Source: Methanospirillum sp. (GTDB lineage: Archaea > Halobacteriota > Methanomicrobia > Methanomicrobiales > Methanospirillaceae). From it: DNA of 6,596 nucleotides. The notes under the pieces are model-generated. The model did not search any database. It saw nothing but the letters and a program-made list of their open reading frames with translations, and was not told the DNA's origin. Location of the stretch: the NCBI GenBank assembly GCA_028679485.1, contig JAJRBL010000050.1, positions 1 to 6,596 of the forward strand. Direction: 5' to 3'. A program made the position numbers and the translations under genes. Positions 1-5,514 of this stretch are shown here, in pieces (position 1 is the stretch's first letter; each line of letters starts with the position of its first letter).

Positions 1-999
1 CGGATTCAATTTGATCCGTACGGCTTTCTCCCGTTTCTCCTGGCTGGGCATGATAAAAGTCCTGCCCATATACCGGTTCTTGATCAGGCATTCCATGAAG
101 GGAATTGCTGATCGTTCTGAAAACCCAACGGCATAGGCCGTTCCCGAATCCGGGACCGTACATACCGCATCAGCCGTGATCGGCTCCTCCTCGTATATCC
201 TTGCCCCAATCTTACGTCGCACGTCGTACACGAGGGAACCATCGATACGTGAATCCGCGCGGGCAAAGTAGATGTATTCAAAGACACAATGACCTTTCCG
301 GGACGCATTTGCTATCTGTTTGAACCGGATCTCCTTTCCCCTGATATGGATCATCTCACCGGGAAACACATCGCGCTTTAATTTTCCGCCCAGTGCATCT
401 ATCGCAACACTCTCGGATGCAACGATGTAGCCGGTCTCCATATGCCCGATACAGAGAGGTCTGATACCATGGGGATCACGGAAGGCATAGAGGTCCCCGT
501 CACACAGCATTACGACAGAATATGAACCTTTCAGACAGGCCATGCATTTTTTCACTGCATCTTCAATGGTACCCCCTTTCCTGATGGATTCCGTGATTAT
601 CTTCGAGATTATCTCGGTGTCTGAGGTGGACCAGAAGATCTGCCCGCGGTCCTCGAACTGGGTTCTCAGTTCCCGGTAGTTTACCAGGTTCCCATTATGC
701 GCTATTGCAATAACATGTCCGCGAAATGTAAAAAGAAACGGCTGGATATTCTCCGGGCGGTTCTCCCCGGTAGTAGGATACCGGACATGCCCGATTCCCG
801 TCTTGCCCACCAGGGAAGAGAGGATCTGTTCGCTGAATACCTCGGAGACCAGCCCGTTGTCCTTGAACTTGCATAGCCCGGAACCGTTGAATGTGGCTAT
901 ACCTGCGCTCTCCTGGCCGCGATGCTGAAGAGCGTATAACGCATAATAAAGAGAAAAAGAAACGTCGGCCGAACTACTGATGCCAACGATTCCGCACAT
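1..999 (-). CDS. purF: Amidophosphoribosyltransferase (PurF), partial, C-terminus beyond left edge
   Basis: Catalyses the first committed step of purine synthesis: PRPP plus glutamine gives 5-phosphoribosylamine. 333 residues are visible with no stop, so the frame runs off the left edge. The protein begins MCGIVGI, with Cys2 as the N-terminal nucleophile after Met removal and no propeptide. The class II glutaminase domain is clear: QHRGQESAG (25-33), HVRYPTTG (71-78), HNGNL (101-105) and SDTE (126-129). The phosphoribosyltransferase half follows with FEYIYFAR (240-247), VPDSG (282-286) and KLNP at the edge; the PRPP-binding motif should lie just outside. Cys238 precedes FEYIYFAR, where Bacillus-type enzymes carry a [4Fe-4S] ligand, so an Fe-S form is possible but the other ligands are outside the window. 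The usual FARPDS reads FARADS here. The start lies 2 nt after the rpl37e stop with no Shine-Dalgarno, which suggests translational coupling as the last seen gene of the lsm-rpl37e-purF operon. Confidence 0.97.
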   Translation of the reverse strand, partial: MCGIVGISSSADVSFSLYYALYALQHRGQESAGIATFNGSGLCKFKDNGLVSEVFSEQILSSLVGKTGIGHVRYPTTGENRPENIQPFLFTFRGHVIAIAHNGNLVNYRELRTQFEDRGQIFWSTSDTEIISKIITESIRKGGTIEDAVKKCMACLKGSYSVVMLCDGDLYAFRDPHGIRPLCIGHMETGYIVASESVAIDALGGKLKRDVFPGEMIHIRGKEIRFKQIANASRKGHCVFEYIYFARADSRIDGSLVYDVRRKIGARIYEEEPITADAVCTVPDSGTAYAVGFSERSAIPFMECLIKNRYMGRTFIMPSQEKREKAVRIKLNP

Positions 1000-1001
1000 A
1001 A

Positions 1002-1184
1002 TTAATGAGTTGCGATTTTTGGCCTTTTTGTAATCCAGCCGTAAGAACGCATGCGGGTGGAGCGGCCAAATCCACATGATGAACAGATTTTATGCCGCTT
1101 GTGATAGGACATCCGGCCGCAGCGCCTGCAGGTCAGATGGGTCTGGGTCTGTCGCTTACCTCTTGAAGGTGTTCCTTTAGTCAT
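1002..1184 (-). CDS. rpl37e: 50S ribosomal protein L37e
   Basis: A 60-residue, very basic zinc-ribbon protein of the archaeal/eukaryotic large ribosomal subunit. The zinc site is Cys19-x2-Cys22 and Cys34-x2-Cys37, set in the family signature CRRCGR-SYH and [16 protein letters not shown]. The N-terminus [10 protein letters not shown] is typical, and the length matches the family. It starts with ATG preceded by GAGGT (1193-1197, minus strand) at an 8-nt spacing. That ribosome-binding site directly abuts the lsm stop codon, so the two genes are expected to be cotranscribed. The LSm-L37e pairing is a known archaeal arrangement. Confidence 0.98.
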   Translation of the reverse strand: MTKGTPSRGKRQTQTHLTCRRCGRMSYHKRHKICSSCGFGRSTRMRSYGWITKRPKIATH

Positions 1185-1192
1185 GTTATGTT

Positions 1193-1197
1193 ACCTC
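1193..1197 (-). promoter_or_regulatory. Ribosome-binding site of rpl37e abutting lsm stop
   Basis: GAGGT on the minus strand lies 8 nt before the rpl37e ATG and directly follows the lsm TAA, so a ribosome finishing lsm sits on the rpl37e initiation region. This supports coupled expression. Confidence 0.75.
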
Positions 1198-1425
1198 TTA
1201 TTGGGGATTCGGGGAGATATAAATGACATTATCGCCGCGGATAATCAGGGTACCAATACTCTGTGCCTTACCGTCAATAATCTCCTCCGCCTTATCAAGA
1301 ACAAGGTTCATGTGAACATCGTATCCCTGGAGAACTCCTTTGATTTCCCTTCCGCCTTTAAGGGATATCATTACAGGTTGCCGGTTCAGGACCTGATCTA
1401 AAATATCCATAGGTCTTTTCGTCAT
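1198..1425 (-). CDS. lsm: Archaeal LSm (Sm-like) RNA-binding protein
   Basis: Small Sm-fold protein of 75 residues, expected to form a ring that binds U-rich RNA and to act in RNA metabolism. The Sm1 motif covers about residues 17-48 and includes LKGGREIKGVLQGYD and the RNA-contacting D36-x-H38-x-N40. The Sm2 motif IIRGDNV lies at 61-67. The start is chosen at ATG 1425 (MTKRPMDILDQ) because AGGGT (1432-1436, minus strand) sits 6 nt upstream and archaeal homologues begin this way. An in-frame GTG at 1440 would add five residues, but the ribosome-binding site would then lie inside the gene. It is the first gene of a minus-strand operon with rpl37e and purF, and a TATA-like box lies about 30 bp upstream of the start. 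Confidence 0.97.
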   Translation of the reverse strand: MTKRPMDILDQVLNRQPVMISLKGGREIKGVLQGYDVHMNLVLDKAEEIIDGKAQSIGTLIIRGDNVIYISPNPQ

Positions 1426-1454
1426 ATCAATACCCTGCACTACTCGAAATGAGT

Positions 1455-1461
1455 GAATAAA
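1455..1461 (-). promoter_or_regulatory. Putative TATA box for lsm-rpl37e-purF
   Basis: TTTATTC on the minus strand resembles the archaeal TATA box. Initiation about 25 nt downstream would fall near 1433-1437, giving a leader of roughly 8-12 nt that would only just include the AGGGT ribosome-binding site. A second AT-rich candidate, TTTAAGG (1478-1484, minus strand), would give a longer leader. The call rests on motif and spacing only. Confidence 0.4.
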
Positions 1462-1520
1462 TTGTGCATGGATTTGCCTTAAACATTACCTGTCCGGATG
1501 TCGTTCTCAGGGTCGCATCG

Positions 1521-1528
1521 TTTATGAG
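1521..1528 (+). promoter_or_regulatory. Putative TATA box for the PUA-protein gene
   Basis: TTTATGAG lies about 30 bp before the ATG at 1555. Initiation about 25 nt downstream would fall near 1546-1550, so the transcript would be leaderless or nearly so, which agrees with the absence of a ribosome-binding site close to the ATG. It lies in the divergent lsm/PUA spacer, which holds no gene. Confidence 0.4.
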
Positions 1529-1542
1529 AGTACAGGGACGAT

Positions 1543-1550
1543 TGTATACA
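1543..1550. repeat. TGTATACA palindrome, copy 1 (upstream of PUA gene)
   Basis: Perfect 8-bp palindrome four bases before the ATG at 1555. The same 8-mer occurs directly before the flavoprotein start at 5523. It overlaps the expected transcription start, so it could be an initiator or operator element. Function unknown. Confidence 0.35.
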
Positions 1551-1554
1551 GAAT

Positions 1555-2052
1555 ATGGGTAAACTGACTTCAAAAAGAAGGCATTCAATACGGAAATCCC
1601 AGATCAGTGAGATCATAAACCGGCTCAGGGAAGAGATCGGAGAAGGGGCTGATCAGTTCACGGGAAAGATGATCGAGGTCATCGAGACCAACCAGGATCT
1701 CCAGCTCTACCTGGTGGACAAAGAACCTTTTATCATCGAAAAGGATGGAATCCTGTTCCCCAGCCTCCGTGGCGCTCTTACCAGGCCATTTCCCCAGCGC
1801 AGGATCGTCGTTGACATGGGTGCGATCTCGTTCGTCGTGAACGGGGCGGATATCATGCGGCCTGGGGTGGTAGATGCTTCTCCCGATGTACTTGCAGGAA
1901 AACCCGTACAAATCGTCGATGAGCGCCATGGGAAAACATTGGCGCTTGGAATCGCCTTATTTGATTCAGAAGAACTCCTCGCGCAGGATAAGGGAAAAGT
2001 TGCCAGAACATGGCATCACGTCGGTGATGATATCTGGAACCTCGAGTTCTGA
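1555..2052 (+). CDS. PUA-domain RNA-binding protein, MCT-1/Tma20-like
   Basis: 165 residues with the two-part layout of archaeal MCT-1-like proteins: a basic N-terminus (GKLTSKRRHSIRKSQ) leading into a pre-PUA domain, then a PUA domain at about 83-158. PUA hallmarks are RRIVVDMGAISFVVNGADIMRPGVV (split by position: 82-91 strand, 95-106 glycine/RPG loop), DVLAGKPVQIVDE (111-123) and GKVARTWHHVGD (147-158). PUA domains bind structured RNA. The eukaryotic relatives MCT-1/DENR act in ribosome recycling and re-initiation, and a translation-related role here is inferred from homology only. The ATG at 1555 has no good ribosome-binding site (AGGG lies about 20 nt upstream), consistent with a near-leaderless message. 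It stands first in a plus-strand block with sepF and the ZPR1 gene and is divergent from lsm-rpl37e, another translation/RNA pair. Confidence 0.85.
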   Translation: MGKLTSKRRHSIRKSQISEIINRLREEIGEGADQFTGKMIEVIETNQDLQLYLVDKEPFIIEKDGILFPSLRGALTRPFPQRRIVVDMGAISFVVNGADIMRPGVVDASPDVLAGKPVQIVDERHGKTLALGIALFDSEELLAQDKGKVARTWHHVGDDIWNLEF

Positions 2053-2068
2053 AACGTGAAAGAAGGCC

Positions 2069-2082
2069 TTTCAGGCCTGAAA
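2069..2082. repeat. 14-bp perfect palindrome between PUA gene and sepF
   Basis: TTTCAGGCCTGAAA is self-complementary. It overlaps an alternative hairpin in which AGGCCT (2064-2069) pairs with AGGCCT (2073-2078) around a 3-nt loop. No T-tract follows on the plus strand, so it does not look like an archaeal terminator. It could be an operator for the sepF promoter just downstream, or an RNA processing element. Only the structure is seen; the role is unknown. Confidence 0.5.
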
Positions 2083-2091
2083 AACCAGTAT

Positions 2092-2100
2092 CTTTATTAC
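2092..2100 (+). promoter_or_regulatory. Possible TATA box for sepF-ZPR1
   Basis: CTTTATTAC lies in the 70-bp spacer about 25-30 bp before the sepF ATG at 2123. It would give an almost leaderless transcript. However, AAGGT (2112-2116), 6 nt before the ATG, suggests sepF can also be translated from a longer upstream transcript. Weak, motif only. Confidence 0.3.
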
Positions 2101-2122
2101 AACTGACAGAAAAGGTTCTTAT

Positions 2123-2485
2123 ATGGGACTTCGCGACCTTTTCTTCGGAAGCAAAGATACCTCCTCCCCGGACGAATATAAGGATTTGACCCTGAAGGAC
2201 TACGAGCTGAGTGAAAGCCCTGCCCTTCTTGTCAAGGTCGCAACGGTAACCGGTCTGCGGGAGAGTCAGATCGTAAAGGATCAGGTCTATGACGGAAATG
2301 TAGTAATTGTCGACATTAACCGGCTTAAAATGGATAAGATCAACTACGAACGGGTAATGAAAGACTTTTACCAGGTAGCCAGGGATGTGGACGGAGACAT
2401 CGTGGGACTAGGTGACCAGCAATACGTGATCATCACCCCCCGGAATGTCAAGATCTCGCGTGACCGCATAGGTGGCGGGGCCTGA
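2123..2485 (+). CDS. sepF: Archaeal SepF, FtsZ membrane anchor (cell division protein)
   Basis: 120 residues with the archaeal SepF (formerly DUF552) layout. The N-terminal stretch MGLRDLFFGSK can form a short amphipathic membrane-targeting helix. A polar linker (about 12-30) follows, then the compact SepF core (about 33-112) with VKVATVTGLRESQIV, GNVVIVDINRLK, a helix around residues 73-88 (INYERVMKDFYQVARD), and DGDIVGLGDQQYVIITPRNV. In archaea SepF dimers bind the FtsZ C-terminal tail and tether the Z-ring to the membrane. The start ATG has AAGGT 6 nt upstream. The downstream ZPR1 gene begins only 2 nt after the stop, so the two are coupled. No ftsZ gene is present in this window. Confidence 0.93.
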   Translation: MGLRDLFFGSKDTSSPDEYKDLTLKDYELSESPALLVKVATVTGLRESQIVKDQVYDGNVVIVDINRLKMDKINYERVMKDFYQVARDVDGDIVGLGDQQYVIITPRNVKISRDRIGGGA

Positions 2486-2487
2486 AC

Positions 2488-3009
2488 TTGAAACAGGAGG
2501 TCAGTGGTTCCTGTCCGGCCTGCGGAGAGGAGGTCGACTGGCTGTATACCACTGAAAACATACCTTATTTTGCAGATATTCTCATAATTACCTGTTCCTG
2601 CCCGGTCTGTGGATACCGGTTCTCGGATGTGCAGAATATCAGTACAAACGAGCCGGTCAGGTACAGGTTCACCGTATCGGGAGAAGAGGATCTCTCTGTC
2701 CGCGTGGTGAGAAGCGGAACTGCCACCATCACGATCCCGGAGTTCGGTGTCGAGATAGCACCGGGACCTGCCTGCGAAGGGTTCGTCTCAAACGTTGAGG
2801 GGATATTATGCAGGATAGAGCATGTTCTGGAGAGCGTGATCATCGATGGTGACGATACCCAGAGAAGAAATGCAATCTCGCTGAAGGAGAAGATGGCAGA
2901 TCTCAGGGAAGGGCACGGCATTATCACCATCATCATCGGGGATCCCGAGGGAAACTCGTTGATTGATTCTGAACGGGCAATAAAAGAAGAGTATCAGGAG
3001 ACGGATTAA
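2488..3009 (+). CDS. ZPR1-type C4 zinc-finger protein
   Basis: 173-residue single-repeat ZPR1-domain protein. The zinc finger is Cys9-x2-Cys12-x25-Cys38-x2-Cys41 with the family context CPACGEEVDWLYTTENIPYFADI and CPVCGYRFSDVQ. A beta-rich domain follows with IPEFGVEIAPG (about 84-94) and GFVSNVEGILCRIEHVL (98-114), and the tail GDPEGNSLI is typical of the archaeal family. Eukaryotic ZPR1 binds elongation factor eEF1A and aids its folding; the archaeal role is not established and is not inferred here. The start is TTG at 2488. A stop at 2461-2463 in the same frame and the absence of an internal ATG before residue 134 leave it as the only plausible start. The nearest ribosome-binding-like sequence is AGGTG (2470-2474), rather distant, so coupling to sepF is likely. 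It overlaps the convergent purM by 4 bp. Confidence 0.9.
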   Translation: MKQEVSGSCPACGEEVDWLYTTENIPYFADILIITCSCPVCGYRFSDVQNISTNEPVRYRFTVSGEEDLSVRVVRSGTATITIPEFGVEIAPGPACEGFVSNVEGILCRIEHVLESVIIDGDDTQRRNAISLKEKMADLREGHGIITIIIGDPEGNSLIDSERAIKEEYQETD

Positions 3010-3998
3010 AAGAGTTTTTTTCCGCGAAGGGTAATCGACGGATCCTTCGTGACGTGCCCGACCACCCGGGCATCGGGGAAGTATCTCCTGACGACAGGAA
3101 GTCCTTCTTCCGGAAGGATACAGACATATCCCATCCCCATGTTGAAGGTTTTGTACATCTCCTTCCCGGATATACCGCCGGCATTCGCAATCCAGGAGAA
3201 TATCTCCTGCTCTGGAAGGGGATCTTCGATTGCATACCCGTAACTGCCGAGCCGCCGGAGGTTCAAAAGCCCGCCACCGGTGATGTGGCACATGCCATGA
3301 ACACGGATTTCCCTGCACAGCGGTATGATCTCTGCATAGATCCGCGTTGGTTTCAGCAGCGCTTCCCCGAGAGTCTCTCCCGAGGAGAGCTTTTCCCGGT
3401 ACGATCCCGTTGTCTCCACCATTCTCCTGGCAAGGGTCAGGCCGTTGCTATGGACTCCCGAAGACGGTATCCCGATTATGCAGTCGCCGGGGACGATATC
3501 AGAACCGGTGATCACCTTGTCTTTCTCCTGGATACCAAGACAGGCACCGGCAAGATCAAGCCCGGTGACCAGCCCTTTCAGGGTTGCGGTCTCTCCCCCG
3601 AGGATCGAGATGTTCGCAAGCCTGGCGCCTTCATTCAGTCCTTTTCCAATCTGCCTCATCTGCTCTGTGGAGAGGGAAGATGTCGCGACATAATCCACGA
3701 AGGCCACCGGTTCGATATTCATGACGTAGAGGTCATTTACATTCATCGCGATGCAGTCAATTCCAACGGTTTTCCAGTCGGAAAGGAGATCGGCAACGAG
3801 CATCTTTGTCCCTACGCCATCTACCGCCATGGCAAGCACATGCCTGCCGAATGATACGAAACCGGCAAAATGGCCTATTTCGGAACTCATCCCGTAATCC
3901 CCTGCCCTTCGAAAGGTTAACTCAGATACCAGCGCTTTTACCGCGGCAGTCTCGAGATCGATATCAACTCCGGCATCCCGGTATGCATCCTGTTCCAT
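3006..3998 (-). CDS. purM: Phosphoribosylformylglycinamidine cyclo-ligase (AIR synthetase)
   Basis: Catalyses the ATP-dependent ring closure of FGAM to 5-aminoimidazole ribonucleotide, the fifth step of purine synthesis. 330 residues, near the usual length of about 340. Family motifs run in order: YRDAGVDID (6-14), AMAVDGVGTK (56-65), DCIAMNVNDLYVMNIEP (81-97), GGETATL (134-140), GIPSSGVHSNG (176-186), KPTRIY (216-221), HITGGGL (238-244) and FNMGMG (285-290). The start is set at ATG 3998 rather than the GTG at 4004, because AGGAG (4007-4011, minus strand) lies 8 nt before the ATG but only 2 nt before the GTG. This ATG overlaps the aspartate kinase stop by one base (TGATG), so translation is coupled. 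Its stop shares TTAA with the convergent ZPR1-gene stop. Confidence 0.96.
   Translation of the reverse strand: MEQDAYRDAGVDIDLETAAVKALVSELTFRRAGDYGMSSEIGHFAGFVSFGRHVLAMAVDGVGTKMLVADLLSDWKTVGIDCIAMNVNDLYVMNIEPVAFVDYVATSSLSTEQMRQIGKGLNEGARLANISILGGETATLKGLVTGLDLAGACLGIQEKDKVITGSDIVPGDCIIGIPSSGVHSNGLTLARRMVETTGSYREKLSSGETLGEALLKPTRIYAEIIPLCREIRVHGMCHITGGGLLNLRRLGSYGYAIEDPLPEQEIFSWIANAGGISGKEMYKTFNMGMGYVCILPEEGLPVVRRYFPDARVVGHVTKDPSITLRGKKLF
3015..3021 (+). terminator. T7 tract, likely terminator of the plus-strand block
   Basis: Seven consecutive T residues lie six bases after the ZPR1-gene stop and inside the last codons of convergent purM (antisense). Euryarchaeal RNA polymerase terminates at oligo-T in the non-template strand without needing a hairpin, so this fits the end of the sepF-ZPR1 transcript. 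In the reverse direction only TTCTTTTATT (about 2980-2989, minus strand) follows purM, a weaker signal. Confidence 0.55.
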
Positions 3999-5398
3999 CA
4001 GCACAACTCCTGTTTCGTAAGTTCGAACTCCTGGTGGAGGACATGAACCGCGCGAGGACCATCCTCCTGGCGCACAACAAAGGAGATATTGACTTCAGAT
4101 GAACCCTGGGAGATCATCATGACGTTAATACCAGCTTTTCCGAGCGCAGAAAAGGTTCTGCCTGCAGTGCCTGCCATACCGGCCATACCGGAACCCACGA
4201 CAGCAACTGCACAGACATCCTCGTTCGCGGCGATATCCCTGAAGACACAACGCTCTTTAAGCGGCTGAAGGGCTTCCATCGCTGTTCTCACCTGGTGGGC
4301 TTCGATGATCAGGGAGATATTGGCCTCGGACGAGCCCTGGGAGATCATCATGACATTAATCTGGTGTTCTGCAAGCAGCGAAAAGATATGCCTCGCAACA
4401 CCCGGTCTCCCGACCATCTGCGCACCGGTGATCGTGATCGCGGCTACCTTGTCGATGTAGGTGATCGCCTTGACGACACGGGACTCCTTAAGCTCCCCGC
4501 CCTCGATAACCGTTCCCGGAAACTCCGGATTAAAGGTATTCTTGACCCGGACCGGGATTCCCTTCTGCATGGCGGGTTCGATGGAACGTGAATGCATAAC
4601 CTTTGCACCAAAATACGAGAGTTCCATCACTTCGATATATGAGATCCGGGGAATAACCCGGGCCTCGGGAACCAGCCTCGGATCAGTGGTCATAATCCCG
4701 TCCACGTCAGTCCATATCCAGATCTCATCTGCCTGAAGGGCAGCCCCGATAATGGTTGCCGAGTAGTCGGAACCTGATCTTCCCAGGGTCGTAACCACCC
4801 CTTTCTCGGTGCATCCCATGAACCCGGTGATCACCGGGACCGAATGATCGAGGATCGGTTCCAGGCGCGCCCTGATGCGTGCCTCCCCTGCGGGAAGGGC
4901 TATGGCATCACCGTGATTTGCCGTCGTGGTAATGCCTGCCTCGCAGCCGTCAAGAACCATGGACGGGATCCCTCTTTGCCGGAGTGCCGCGCTGATAACC
5001 GGTGCGTTCAGCCGTTCACCAAATGATATGATGTAATCGCGGGATCTGACGGTCAGTTCACGGAGATGATACACGGCATAGAGAAAATCACGCAGATTCT
5101 CGATACGGCGGGTGATGATCTCGCTTGTCTCCTCGCAGAAGTCAGGTGCCACTTCACGAAGCGTGGCCAGGTGACCGTCCAGCAGATACGAAACCAGTTC
5201 CGCAACCTCATCTGCGTCACGCGAGGTAACCATCCCTTCTGCACAGGTAATAAGCCGGTCGGTAACTCCACGCTTGGCAGAAACAACCACAAGCAGGCGA
5301 TCCTGGAGTGAATATCTCCCGTATACAATATCAACGGCCCTTCTGACTGATTCAGCATTCTGAACAGAAGTGCCTCCAAACTTCATGATGAGCTTCAT
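3998..5398 (-). CDS. lysC: Aspartate kinase with tandem ACT domains
   Basis: Phosphorylates aspartate, the first step toward threonine, methionine, isoleucine and, by diaminopimelate, lysine. 466 residues, full length. The amino acid kinase domain (about 1-300) shows MKFGGTSV (5-12), SFGERLNA (125-132), TTLGRSGSDYSA (203-214) and DVDGIMTTDPR (231-241). Two ACT domains follow, at about 318-380 and 395-460. Each contains INVMMISQGSSE, and the ISQGSSE form resembles threonine-sensitive rather than lysine-type enzymes, so threonine feedback is inferred but not shown. ACT2 carries GSGMAGMAGTAG. There is no fused homoserine dehydrogenase. The start ATG at 5398 has GGAGAG (5409-5414, minus strand) 10 nt upstream; an ATG four codons in (5386) is the alternative. 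It is first of a two-gene unit with purM (1-nt overlap) and divergent from the flavoprotein gene. The symbol lysC is a family label only. Confidence 0.96.
   Translation of the reverse strand: MKLIMKFGGTSVQNAESVRRAVDIVYGRYSLQDRLLVVVSAKRGVTDRLITCAEGMVTSRDADEVAELVSYLLDGHLATLREVAPDFCEETSEIITRRIENLRDFLYAVYHLRELTVRSRDYIISFGERLNAPVISAALRQRGIPSMVLDGCEAGITTTANHGDAIALPAGEARIRARLEPILDHSVPVITGFMGCTEKGVVTTLGRSGSDYSATIIGAALQADEIWIWTDVDGIMTTDPRLVPEARVIPRISYIEVMELSYFGAKVMHSRSIEPAMQKGIPVRVKNTFNPEFPGTVIEGGELKESRVVKAITYIDKVAAITITGAQMVGRPGVARHIFSLLAEHQINVMMISQGSSEANISLIIEAHQVRTAMEALQPLKERCVFRDIAANEDVCAVAVVGSGMAGMAGTAGRTFSALGKAGINVMMISQGSSEVNISFVVRQEDGPRAVHVLHQEFELTKQELC
4007..4011 (-). promoter_or_regulatory. 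Ribosome-binding site that decides the purM start
   Basis: AGGAG on the minus strand, inside the last codons of the aspartate kinase gene. It is 8 nt from the ATG at 3998 and too close (2 nt) to the GTG at 4004, which favours the shorter purM. Confidence 0.75.
4082..4129. repeat. Direct repeat copy A (ACT2 core of aspartate kinase)
   Basis: 48-bp stretch encoding the strand-loop segment of the second ACT domain. It matches 4313-4360 at 42 of 48 positions, offset 231 bp (77 codons, in frame). It reflects the internal ACT duplication rather than a mobile repeat. Confidence 0.8.
4313..4360. repeat. Direct repeat copy B (ACT1 core of aspartate kinase)
   Basis: Partner of 4082-4129; both encode INVMMISQGSSE plus the following strand. 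Five of the six mismatches cluster in the half encoding the C-terminal side of the segment, and the central 20 bp are identical. Confidence 0.8.
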
Positions 5399-5457
5399 GC
5401 AGCCGCAACTCTCCGATACTATGTGATGTTTTCTCTCAAAATGACTGCTGAATCATA

Positions 5458-5472
5458 TTCCGGCATCCGGAA
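5458..5472. repeat. Inverted repeat TTCCGG-CAT-CCGGAA, possible operator
   Basis: Perfect 6-bp arms around a 3-bp spacer, near the middle of the divergent region. Position and dyad symmetry fit a binding site for a dimeric regulator that could act on both genes. A 15-bp dyad can also arise by chance, and no regulator gene is nearby. Confidence 0.4.
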
Positions 5473-5514
5473 GGGAGTTCGGATCAAAACTTCAAAGATG
5501 TTCTGGCTGTGACG

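Noticed and set aside
1198..1440. Longer LSm starting at GTG 1440
   Set aside because: The AGGGT ribosome-binding site would lie inside the coding region, and homologues start at MTKRP, so ATG 1425 is preferred.
1585..1929. 114-codon open frame on the minus strand
   Set aside because: Antisense to the PUA-protein gene, with no family resemblance and no ribosome-binding context.
2064..2082. Palindromes after the PUA gene as a rho-independent-style terminator
   Set aside because: No T-tract follows on either strand at the right distance, and archaeal termination depends on oligo-T.
3054..3854. 266-codon open frame on the plus strand
   Set aside because: It is wholly antisense to purM, whose motifs are complete. 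Its translation shows no recognisable family and has the odd, Pro/Arg/His-rich composition of a shadow frame.
3006..4004. Longer PurM starting at GTG 4004
   Set aside because: The ribosome-binding site is only 2 nt from that GTG but 8 nt from the ATG at 3998, which also forms the TGATG junction.
5330..5337. GTATACAA as a third copy of the TGTATACA motif
   Set aside because: It matches only 7 of 8 bases, lies within aspartate kinase codons and is not near a start, so it is likely chance.
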